Source of the DNA: Superficieibacter sp. 1612_C1
GTDB taxonomy: Bacteria; Pseudomonadota; Gammaproteobacteria; Enterobacterales; Enterobacteriaceae
Direction: 5' to 3'
Assembly (NCBI RefSeq): GCF_015234305.1
Contig: NZ_JADGMI010000002.1
Coordinates: forward strand, 124,001-188,000
DNA: 64,000 nt
Below are positions 57,273 to 64,000 of this stretch, one piece after another (the stretch's first letter is position 1; the number at the start of each line of letters is the position of its first letter). The position numbers were made by a program, and so were the translations under genes. The notes under the pieces were generated by a model. The model was given only the letters and a program-made list of their open reading frames with translations, was not told the DNA's origin and searched no databases.

Positions 57273-57483
57273 CGCCTTTTCTTAAGTTTTTGTTCGTTCG
57301 TCGTAAAATTAAACAAAACCATGATTGAGGGCGCAATTCGGCATGATTTCTAAACAAAAACAGGAAAGCATGACCTTCCAACGGTAACAACATTGAGGAA
57401 TCAGGCGGGAGTGATAGAATATCCGCCTCGCATTTTTCAGGATTTGCCGGTTGTCGGCATCTTTATAAACGTAAGGCCTTTTC

Positions 57484-58899
57484 ATGAAAATCAAAACTCG
57501 CTTCGCGCCCAGCCCGACCGGCTATCTGCACGTCGGCGGTGCACGTACTGCTCTTTACTCCTGGCTTTTTGCCCGTAATCACGGCGGTGAGTTTGTGCTG
57601 CGTATTGAGGACACCGACCTTGAACGCTCCACCCCGGAAGCTATTGAAGCCATTATGGACGGGATGAACTGGCTGAGCCTGGAGTGGGATGAAGGCCCAT
57701 ACTATCAAACCAAACGCTTTGACCGTTATAACGCGGTGATTGACGAGATGCTGGAAGCAGGCACCGCCTATAAGTGCTACTGCTCTAAAGAGCGTCTGGA
57801 CGCACTGCGTGAAGAGCAAATGGCGAAAGGTGAAAAGCCGCGCTACGACGGCCGCTGCCGCCACGGTCATGAACATCATGCGGATGACGAACCGTGCGTG
57901 GTGCGTTTTGCTAACCCGCAGGACGGCTCGGTTATTTTTGACGATCAGATCCGTGGTCCGATTGAGTTCAGTAACCTGGAGCTGGACGATCTGATTATCC
58001 GCCGCACCGACGGCTCGCCGACTTATAACTTCTGTGTTGTGGTTGATGACTGGGATATGGAAATCACTCACGTCATCCGTGGTGAAGATCATATCAACAA
58101 CACGCCGCGTCAGATCAACATCCTGAAAGCGCTGAACGCGCCGGTGCCGGTCTACGCTCACGTTTCCATGATCAACGGCGACGACGGCAAAAAACTCTCC
58201 AAGCGCCACGGTGCGGTAAGCGTAATGCAGTATCGTGACGACGGCTACCTGCCGGAAGCGCTGCTGAACTATCTGGTGCGCCTGGGCTGGTCGAGCGGCG
58301 ATCAGGAGATCTTCACCCGTGAAGAGATGATTAACCTGTTCTCCCTGAACGCGGTGAGCAAATCGGCGAGTGCATTTAATACCGAAAAATTGCAGTGGCT
58401 GAACCACCACTATATCAACACGCTGGCACCGGAATATGTCGCTACCCATTTACAGTGGCATATTGAGCAGGAAAATATCGATACCCGTACCGGCCCGCAG
58501 CTGAGTGAGCTGGTGCAACTGCTGGGCGAGCGCTGCAAAACGCTGAAAGAGATGGCGCAGAGCTGCCGCTATTTCTACGAAGATTTTACTGAGTTTGACG
58601 CGGATGCCGCGAAAAAACACCTGCGCCCGGTAGCGCGTCAGCCGCTGGAAGTGGTACGCGACAAATTGTCTGCACTCTCCGACTGGACAGCGGAAAACGT
58701 GCACCACGCCATTCAGGCGACGGCGGACGAGCTGGAAGTCGGGATGGGTAAAGTCGGTATGCCACTGCGCGTAGCGGTAACCGGGGCAGGGCAGTCTCCG
58801 GCGCTGGACGTGACGGTGCATGCTATTGGTAAGACCCGCAGCATTGAGCGCATCAATAAAGCGCTCGCCTTTATTGCTGAGCGTGAAAAACAGCAGTAA
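57484..58899 (+). CDS. gltX: Glutamyl-tRNA synthetase
   Basis: The 471-residue class I synthetase charges tRNA-Glu. The HIGH-type motif is [11 protein letters not shown] at the N-terminus and the KMSKS-type motif is KKLSKRHG around 237-244. The zinc-binding stretch CYCSKERL with CRHGHEH is present. Length equals E. coli GltX. It is divergent from the tRNA operon and closed by a hairpin. Confidence 0.98.
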   Translation: MKIKTRFAPSPTGYLHVGGARTALYSWLFARNHGGEFVLRIEDTDLERSTPEAIEAIMDGMNWLSLEWDEGPYYQTKRFDRYNAVIDEMLEAGTAYKCYCSKERLDALREEQMAKGEKPRYDGRCRHGHEHHADDEPCVVRFANPQDGSVIFDDQIRGPIEFSNLELDDLIIRRTDGSPTYNFCVVVDDWDMEITHVIRGEDHINNTPRQINILKALNAPVPVYAHVSMINGDDGKKLSKRHGAVSVMQYRDDGYLPEALLNYLVRLGWSSGDQEIFTREEMINLFSLNAVSKSASAFNTEKLQWLNHHYINTLAPEYVATHLQWHIEQENIDTRTGPQLSELVQLLGERCKTLKEMAQSCRYFYEDFTEFDADAAKKHLRPVARQPLEVVRDKLSALSDWTAENVHHAIQATADELEVGMGKVGMPLRVAVTGAGQSPALDVTVHAIGKTRSIERINKALAFIAEREKQQ

Positions 58900-58910
58900 C
58901 CGCGTCAATC

Positions 58911-58947
58911 ATGCCTGAGGAGGTAACCCGCCTCAGGCATCCCTTTT
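58911..58947. terminator. Terminator between gltX and yfeD
   Basis: ATGCCTGAGG and CCTCAGGCAT form a perfect 10-base stem, with CCCTTTT on the plus side. It lies between two convergent genes and may serve both. Confidence 0.8.
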
Positions 58948-59338
58948 AGCTTTCGTCGCCAATCCCCAGACGATTCAGAAAAACGCGAATCCCTTCCCGC
59001 GCTAAAAAGACATTGAGCTGTTGCTGCTCCGTCGGCGTCAATTTTTGCAGGATCTGGTAAATCTGATGAAGTGGAGTGTTCACGTCAACCACGCCATATT
59101 CATGACCGACATCGTTGGCCAGAAGAGGCATCGTATGGTGGCGCAGCGCCGGGACATTGGTCAGATATTCGCACACCTGCTGGTTAATATGAATCAGCCT
59201 TGCACGTCCACCCTTTACGCCCGGAATTTTCTCGGTACGCCACTTTTGCTCGCGGACCCAGCGGTTGATGGTTTGCTTCGTCATACCGAGGCATTCCGCT
59301 AACTCATCGGTTGTCATTTTACTTTGTAATGTGATCAT
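58946..59338 (-). CDS. yfeD: Putative DNA-binding protein YfeD (DUF1323)
   Basis: The 130-residue protein has an N-terminal helix-turn-helix (about 8-32, TDELAECLGMTKQTINRWVREQ), the conserved PGVKGGRARLIHI loop, and a helical C-terminus ending with LAREGIRVFLNRLGI. It matches E. coli YfeD in length. The upstream MITLQSK could be replaced by a start at Met8. It overlaps the end of yfeC by 4 bases (ATGA), so the two are coupled. Target and role are unknown. Confidence 0.88.
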   Translation of the reverse strand: MITLQSKMTTDELAECLGMTKQTINRWVREQKWRTEKIPGVKGGRARLIHINQQVCEYLTNVPALRHHTMPLLANDVGHEYGVVDVNTPLHQIYQILQKLTPTEQQQLNVFLAREGIRVFLNRLGIGDES

Positions 59339-59700
59339 GATGGCTGGCTACGAATTCCAAGACGTTCCAGCAAACCGGTGATGCCTTCACGTAGTAAAAG
59401 TGAGGTGAGTTGTTTTTGTTCGGTATCGGTCATTTCATTGGCTAGCGTGAGGAGCAGCATGTCAAACGAGGTGTCATTGACCGCTGCATGGTAGGTTGCC
59501 GTATTGTCTGAAGCCCGGCGGGCGCTGCGGATAAATTCCCGTACCTGTTCATCGACATGAACCAGCCGCGCTTTACCACCTTGTACGCCTGGTTTTGGCG
59601 AGGTTTCCCACCCTTCTTTGCGTACCCACTTATTAATAGTCTGCCGGCTGTAGCCGGTGAGACGCGCGATTTCATCCGGCGTCATTCGTTCCTTGATCAT
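59335..59700 (-). CDS. yfeC: Putative DNA-binding protein YfeC (DUF1323)
   Basis: The 121-residue protein is a clear paralogue of YfeD: helix-turn-helix MTPDEIARLTGYSRQTINKWVRKEGW, then PGVQGGKARLVHVDEQ and a C-terminal LLLREGITGLLERLGI. E. coli YfeC starts at the equivalent of Met6; both ATGs here have a plausible ribosome-binding site (AGGGA for the first, AAGGA for the second). It is the first gene of the yfeC-yfeD pair. Confidence 0.87.
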   Translation of the reverse strand: MIKERMTPDEIARLTGYSRQTINKWVRKEGWETSPKPGVQGGKARLVHVDEQVREFIRSARRASDNTATYHAAVNDTSFDMLLLTLANEMTDTEQKQLTSLLLREGITGLLERLGIRSQPS

Positions 59701-59859
59701 ACTATTCCCTGACCTGGTGTGTGGAATTAGTAGGTCATGTTATAGCATCATTTTACTGGAAAGCGTGATAAGAATAACGGCGTGCTGCGAGGCGGCTCGC
59801 AACCTGATTTGGGGTTGCCTGCTTTTTCAGCAAACGAAAGGCAGAAACCCATTTTGCCG

Positions 59860-59888
59860 TTGACACTGAGGAAGGGAATTCATATTAT
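59860..59888 (+). promoter_or_regulatory. Promoter of the two alanine tRNA genes
   Basis: TTGACA at 59860-59865 and TATTAT at 59883-59888 are separated by 17 bases. A GC-rich discriminator (GCCGCCCG) follows, as at stable-RNA promoters. The first tRNA begins about 32 bases downstream. Confidence 0.85.
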
Positions 59889-59920
59889 GCCGCCCGTCTA
59901 CTCGACAAGCTTTACGCAAC

Positions 59921-59996
<76 letters not shown>

Positions 59997-60035
59997 AATC
60001 CTGCTCCCATCAGGTTTGGTGCGTAAAGATGATGT

Positions 60036-60111
<76 letters not shown>

Positions 60112-60120
60112 CCATTCAGA

Positions 60121-60147
60121 CCCTCGCCTTTGGCGGGGGTTTTTTTA
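60121..60147 (+). terminator. Intrinsic terminator after alaW
   Basis: CCCTCGCC and GGCGGGGG form a stem with one G-U pair around a TTT loop, followed by seven T. Confidence 0.85.
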
Positions 60148-60255
60148 TTCCGGCAGAAAAAACAGACAACGCCTTCCGGCATCATTTCTTTATCGCGCTG
60201 ACTGCCATAATGGCAAGGCATACGCTTTTTATGGTGTGGGATAAACGACAGGCGT

Positions 60256-60283
60256 AAAAAAGCCGGGAACGCGTCCCGGCTTA
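60256..60283 (-). terminator. Intrinsic terminator after nupC
   Basis: AAGCCGGGA and TCCCGGCTT form a 9-base stem; read on the minus strand it ends in TTTTTT. It lies 13 bases after the nupC stop. Confidence 0.88.
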
Positions 60284-60295
60284 TTCAGGAGGGGA

Positions 60296-61498
60296 TTACA
60301 GTACCAGCGCGGCGATAGACGCAGACAGCACGCTCACCAGCGTTGAGCCGTAGACCAGCTTCAGGCCGAAGCGGGAAACCACGTTACCTTGCTCTTCGTT
60401 CAGGCCCTTGATGGCACCCGCGATAATCCCGATAGACGAGAAGTTAGCGAAGGATACCAGGAAGACGGAGATAATGCCCTGCGAACGCGGCGACAACGTA
60501 GCGGCCACTTTTTGCAGGTCCAGCATCGCCACGAATTCGTTCGAGACCAGTTTGGTTGCCATGATGCTACCAACCTGCAACGCTTCATGTGCCGGAACAC
60601 CCATCACCCAGGCAACCGGGTAGAAGATGTAGCCAAGGATTTCCTGGAAGGAGATGCTATGGCCGAACCAGCCGGTGACGGTGGCAAACAGGGCGTTCAG
60701 CGCAGCAATCAGAGCGATAAAGCCAATCAGCATCGCCGCAACGATAATGGCCACTTTAAACCCTGCCAGAATGTATTCACCCAGCATTTCGAAGAAGCTC
60801 TGGCCTTCGTGCAGGTTCGACATCTGGATGTTTTCTTCATGCGCGTCAACGCGGTAAGGGTTGATCAGCGACAGGACGATAAAGGTACTAAACATGTTAA
60901 GTACCAGCGCGGCGACAACATACTTAGGTTCAAGCATGGTCATGTACGCGCCGACAATAGACATGGATACCGTAGACATTGCGGTTGCCGCCATGGTGTA
61001 CATGCGGTTACGCGACATCTTGCCGAGAATATCTTTATAGGCGATAAAGTTCTCGGATTGTCCCAGGATCAGCGAGCTGACGGCGTTAAAGGATTCCAGC
61101 TTGCCCATGCCGTTGACTTTGGAGAGCAGGAAACCAATCGCACGAATCACCACCGGCAGCACGCGAATATGCTGCAAAATACCGATCAGCGCGGAGATAA
61201 AGACGATAGGGCACAGCACTTTCAGGAAGAAGAATGCCAGACCTTCATCATTCATTTTGCCGAAGACAAAGTTAGTCCCTTCGTTCGCAAAGCCGAGGAG
61301 CTTTTCGAACATTTCGGAGAAGCCTTTCACAAAACCCAGGCCAATGTCCGAGTTAAGGAAGAACCAGGCCAGTAAAACTTCAATCACCAGAAGTTGAACG
61401 ACATAGCGAATGCGAATTTTTTTACGGTCGCTGCTGACCAGCAGAGCGAGCAGCGCAACAACGACTAACGCCAGGATAAAGTGCAGAACGGCGGACAT
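60296..61498 (-). CDS. nupC: Nucleoside:proton symporter NupC
   Basis: The 400-residue concentrative nucleoside transporter has about ten membrane segments, with the family motifs [11 protein letters not shown] and [12 protein letters not shown]-like [13 protein letters not shown] near the C-terminus. It imports pyrimidine nucleosides and adenosine. Length equals E. coli NupC. A CRP site lies upstream. The K-12 neighbour pdeA is absent. Confidence 0.97.
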   Translation of the reverse strand: MSAVLHFILALVVVALLALLVSSDRKKIRIRYVVQLLVIEVLLAWFFLNSDIGLGFVKGFSEMFEKLLGFANEGTNFVFGKMNDEGLAFFFLKVLCPIVFISALIGILQHIRVLPVVIRAIGFLLSKVNGMGKLESFNAVSSLILGQSENFIAYKDILGKMSRNRMYTMAATAMSTVSMSIVGAYMTMLEPKYVVAALVLNMFSTFIVLSLINPYRVDAHEENIQMSNLHEGQSFFEMLGEYILAGFKVAIIVAAMLIGFIALIAALNALFATVTGWFGHSISFQEILGYIFYPVAWVMGVPAHEALQVGSIMATKLVSNEFVAMLDLQKVAATLSPRSQGIISVFLVSFANFSSIGIIAGAIKGLNEEQGNVVSRFGLKLVYGSTLVSVLSASIAALVL

Positions 61499-61593
61499 AT
61501 TTGCTCCGAATATGAGGCAGGTTTAGTTTTCGTGCACATTCTATGTAACAACACCAAAGAAAACGAGATCAAACCCGCAATATAGTAAGTTCC

Positions 61594-61609
61594 TGTGAGC
61601 AATCTCAAA
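61594..61609. promoter_or_regulatory. CRP site upstream of nupC
   Basis: TGTGAGCAATCTCAAA matches TGTGA-N6-TCACA at nine of ten positions. It lies about 100 bases before the nupC start, which fits the cAMP-CRP and CytR control known for nupC. Confidence 0.75.
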
Positions 61610-61786
61610 AATAGTGATCTACCAGACATTTTAATTATGTCATCGGAAAGGGTGAAATGTTGCGCTGATGTACTACTCTGTTAACATTAGCACCGATAAC
61701 TAAAACAAATACCATTCCACCAGACATCCAGCCCGGCCATTGTTTCGGCCTATCAGAGAAATCAATTTCAACTTTATAAATGATCT

Positions 61787-61801
61787 TGATAATCATTCTC
61801 A
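61787..61801. promoter_or_regulatory. Fur box upstream of mntH
   Basis: TGATAATCATTCTCA matches the 7-1-7 Fur core (TGATAAT-N-ATTATCA) at 13 of 14 positions. Fur with ferrous iron is a known repressor of mntH. Confidence 0.85.
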
Positions 61802-61815
61802 TTTTGATAGCATGA

Positions 61816-61835
61816 AACATAGCAAAGGCTATATT
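61816..61835. promoter_or_regulatory. MntR operator upstream of mntH
   Basis: AACATAGCAAAGGCTATATT differs by one base from the MntR palindrome AACATAGCAAAGGCTATGTT. It lies 13 bases before the mntH start. MntR with manganese represses here. Confidence 0.9.
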
Positions 61836-61847
61836 TAGAGGCAAAGA

Positions 61848-63089
61848 ATGAGCAACAGTCGCGTTGAGAGTAGTACCGGCAGGGCCGCGCGCAGGCTAAG
61901 ACTGGCGCTAATGGGGCCAGCGTTCATTGCCGCTATCGGCTATATCGATCCGGGTAACTTTGCCACTAACATCCAGGCAGGGGCCAGTTTCGGCTATCAG
62001 CTGCTGTGGGTGGTGGTCTGGGCGAACCTGATGGCAATGCTGATCCAGGTGCTGTCCGCCAAGCTGGGTATCGCTACCGGCAAAAACCTGGCGGAACAAA
62101 TTCGCGATCACTATCCGCGTCCGCTGGTCTGGTTTTACTGGGTGCAGGCGGAAATCATCGCTATGGCGACCGATCTGGCGGAGTTTATCGGGGCCGCGAT
62201 TGGTTTTAAAATGCTGTTGGGCGTCTCGCTGTTGCAGGGGGCGGTGCTGACCGGGATCGCGACTTTTTTAATCCTGATGCTCCAGCGTCGTGGGCAAAAA
62301 CCGCTGGAAGTGGTGATCGGTGGACTGCTGCTGTTTGTTGCTGCGGCCTATATTGTTGAGCTGATCTTCTCCCGGCCTGAAATGGCAGCCCTGACGCGCG
62401 GCATGATTATCCCTTCGCTGCCGGGTACGGATGCGGTATTCCTTGCCGCTGGCGTGCTGGGCGCGACGATAATGCCTCACGTTATTTATCTGCACTCTTC
62501 TCTGACCCAGAATCAACACGCCGGTACGCGTAAAGAGCGTTACTCCGCGACCCGCTGGGACGTGGCGTTTGCAATGACTATCGCCGGATTCGTTAACCTG
62601 GCGATGATGGCGACCGCGGCGGCGGCGTTTCACTTCAACGGCCACACCGGGATTGCGGATCTGGAAGAGGCATATCTGACGCTGGAACCGCTGCTCAGCC
62701 ATGCAGCGGCAACGGTATTTGGCCTGAGTCTTGTAGCCGCCGGGCTGTCGTCAACGGTTGTCGGGACCCTTGCCGGGCAGGTGGTGATGCAGGGCTTTAT
62801 TCGTTTCCACATTCCGCTGTGGGTGCGCCGCACGGTGACGATGCTGCCGTCGTTTATTGTGATCCTGATGGGGCTGGATCCGACGCGGATTCTGGTGATG
62901 AGCCAGGTGCTGCTCAGCTTCGGTATTGCGCTGGCGCTGGTGCCGCTGCTGGTGTTTACCAGTAACCGTGAACTGATGGGGGAGCTGGTCAATAGCACCC
63001 TGGTTAAGCGGACCGGCTGGACGATTGTGGTGTTGGTGGTGGTGCTTAACGGCTGGCTGCTGGTGGGAACATTACTGGATTTAGCCTGA
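61848..63089 (+). CDS. mntH: Proton-coupled manganese transporter MntH
   Basis: The 413-residue Nramp-family protein has eleven membrane segments. The metal-binding motifs are DPGNFATN in the first helix and [12 protein letters not shown] in the sixth. It imports Mn(II) and Fe(II) with protons. E. coli MntH has 412 residues. AGAGGCAAAGA precedes the ATG. It is under joint Fur and MntR control through the boxes just upstream. Confidence 0.98.
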   Translation: MSNSRVESSTGRAARRLRLALMGPAFIAAIGYIDPGNFATNIQAGASFGYQLLWVVVWANLMAMLIQVLSAKLGIATGKNLAEQIRDHYPRPLVWFYWVQAEIIAMATDLAEFIGAAIGFKMLLGVSLLQGAVLTGIATFLILMLQRRGQKPLEVVIGGLLLFVAAAYIVELIFSRPEMAALTRGMIIPSLPGTDAVFLAAGVLGATIMPHVIYLHSSLTQNQHAGTRKERYSATRWDVAFAMTIAGFVNLAMMATAAAAFHFNGHTGIADLEEAYLTLEPLLSHAAATVFGLSLVAAGLSSTVVGTLAGQVVMQGFIRFHIPLWVRRTVTMLPSFIVILMGLDPTRILVMSQVLLSFGIALALVPLLVFTSNRELMGELVNSTLVKRTGWTIVVLVVVLNGWLLVGTLLDLA

Positions 63090-63095
63090 TAAAAC

Positions 63096-63125
63096 GCCGT
63101 GACCTGATCCAGGCCACGGCTTTAT
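63096..63125. terminator. Terminator between mntH and ypeC
   Basis: GCCGTG and CACGGC, extended by an inner CCT/AGG pairing, form a hairpin followed by TTTATCTT on the plus side and GTTTTATC on the minus side. Confidence 0.65.
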
Positions 63126-63126
63126 C

Positions 63127-63462
63127 TTAATGATGGTGTCCGTGATGGCCGCGTCCGGGAGGACCACGACGGTCATTGCGGTCGTGCCAGCCTTCGCGAT
63201 AGCCGCGTTCATAAGCGCGGCGGTTATCCCATCCCCGGTAACGTGGAGGTTCATGACGCCACCAGCGGTTTTGCCGCCATTCGTAATTCCGGTGCCAGTA
63301 ATCACGATCGCGCCAGTGATCGCCGTCCCAATAGTGACCTGAACGATCGCGATCGCCAATCTGTAACTTAACCGATGGCAACAGGGTAATTTCTTCCGCG
63401 CTGGCAACAAGCGGGGCGGTTGAGGCGGCCAGTACCACAGCCAGAATCAGCGACCTGAACAT
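63127..63462 (-). CDS. ypeC: Periplasmic protein YpeC (DUF2502)
   Basis: The 111-residue protein has a signal peptide (1-22, ending ASA) and a mature part very rich in Arg, Trp, His and Tyr ([14 protein letters not shown]), ending in a His/Gly tail. It matches E. coli YpeC, next to mntH in the same orientation. Function is unknown; the His-rich end could bind metal, which is only a guess. ATG at 63462 has AAGGAG at good distance; a GTG five codons upstream overlaps that site. Confidence 0.92.
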   Translation of the reverse strand: MFRSLILAVVLAASTAPLVASAEEITLLPSVKLQIGDRDRSGHYWDGDHWRDRDYWHRNYEWRQNRWWRHEPPRYRGWDNRRAYERGYREGWHDRNDRRGPPGRGHHGHHH

Positions 63463-63586
63463 AATTTTCTCCTTCACGACCGGATCGATATCGGCCTGTT
63501 AAACAAATATTACGGGGCAGTAAAGCTCCGTAGCATCGGTTTAACTCTTAAATTACGTTCAGGCGCATTTTTTGTTAAAAAACGTG

Positions 63587-64000
63587 TCAGTCAGCGCGGT
63601 TCAGAATCGCGTCGATGGCGGCGCACTCTTGTTCGCTGAAATGGCGGTTTTTAAGCATGCCTGCCGCGTCATCAAGCTGCGCAGTTTTGCTGGCACCGAT
63701 CAGCACAGACGTCACGCGGTCACCGCGAAGCACCCAGGCAAGCGCCATCTGCGACAGCTTCTGCCCGCGTTTTTCTGCCAGCGCGTTAAGCTGGCGGATT
63801 TTTTCGACTTTGCCTTCGGTAATCTGCTCAGGATTTAAAAAGCGGCTGCCGCTGGCGGCGCGGGAGTCCGGCGGAATGCCGTTAAGATAGCGATCCGTTA
63901 ACAGGCCGCCTGCCAGCGGTGAAAACGCGATGCTGCCCACGCCTTTTTCCTGTAGCACGTCCAGCAATCCGCCTTCCACCCAGCGTTCAAACATCGAATA
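63587..64000 (-). CDS. Aldo/keto reductase, C-terminal part (5' end outside window)
   Basis: The frame is open to the right edge and ends at 63587. The visible ~138 residues contain GVGSIAFSPLAGGLLTDRYLNGIP, an R-rich QMALAWVLRGDRVTSVLIGASKTAQL and the closing helix. These are the C-terminal barrel and NADP-binding segments of the aldo/keto reductase 14 (YghZ/Kv-beta-like) group. Catalytic Tyr and Lys lie outside. In K-12 yfeO follows ypeC, so this gene differs. The substrate is unknown. Confidence 0.88.
   Translation of the reverse strand, partial: YSMFERWVEGGLLDVLQEKGVGSIAFSPLAGGLLTDRYLNGIPPDSRAASGSRFLNPEQITEGKVEKIRQLNALAEKRGQKLSQMALAWVLRGDRVTSVLIGASKTAQLDDAAGMLKNRHFSEQECAAIDAILNRAD

Noticed and set aside
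57463-58449. 328-codon frame opposite gltX
   Set aside because: Shadow of gltX; no recognisable domain or ribosome-binding site.
60389-61375. 328-codon frame opposite nupC
   Set aside because: Shadow frame, rich in His, Asp and Gln, without family motifs; nupC is full length.

Overview
The window looks like chromosomal backbone of a member of the Enterobacteriaceae. Almost every gene and most junctions match the block I remember between hda/yfgD and mntH/ypeC in Escherichia coli K-12, read in the reverse direction. Protein lengths match E. coli to within a few residues. The tandem palindromic repeats resemble those of Citrobacter and Salmonella, so a relative of those genera is likely, but I cannot name the genus. 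I see no prophage, insertion sequence, CRISPR array or replication origin.

Layout. 1-3.9 kb: an accessory operon cut by the left edge, with a leucyl-aminopeptidase-like protein, a glycosylasparaginase/isoaspartyl-peptidase family enzyme and a PTS permease. It is divergent from a regulator-like protein built on a decayed IS481-type transposase scaffold. 3.9-17 kb: yfgD-bepA, perM, bcp-gcvR, dapA-bamC-purC, ypfJ-tmcA-ypfH, ypfN-dapE-yffB and the microprotein gene ypfM. 17-33 kb: acrD, an aegA gene broken by an amber codon, nudK, ypfG, tktB-talA, maeB, hemF-amiA, ypeA. 33-39 kb: an extra alpha/beta-hydrolase lipoprotein gene, yfeZYX, a three-unit tandem BIME repeat, murP-yfeW. 39-55 kb: the sulfate/cysteine genes cysPTWA-M, then yfeK, pdxK, crr-ptsI-ptsH, cysK, cysZ, zipA-ligA-ypeB, yfeH, yfeR. 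56-64 kb: a FlxA-like gene with a FliA-type promoter, three tRNA-Val and one tRNA-Lys, gltX, yfeC-yfeD, two tRNA-Ala, nupC, mntH, ypeC and the C-terminal part of an aldo/keto reductase.

How the genes work together. Two large metabolic themes sit side by side. One is sulfur assimilation: CysPTWA and CysZ bring in sulfate, and CysK and CysM make cysteine. The other is the general PTS phosphorelay (PtsI, HPr, Crr), which would energise the two PTS permeases in the window, MurP and the accessory one at the left edge. Envelope maintenance (BepA, BamC, AmiA, YfeW, ZipA) and central carbon metabolism (TktB, TalA, MaeB) make up much of the rest.

Compared with the K-12 order from memory, several genes are missing from their usual places: eut between maeB and hemF, narQ between acrD and aegA, murQ/murR/ucpA near murP, yfeS, pdeA, xap and hyf. 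The murP-yfeW pair is inverted. The most interesting accessory content is the left-edge PTS/asparaginase cluster with its transposase-derived putative regulator. All family assignments are by reading the sequence, not by database search.
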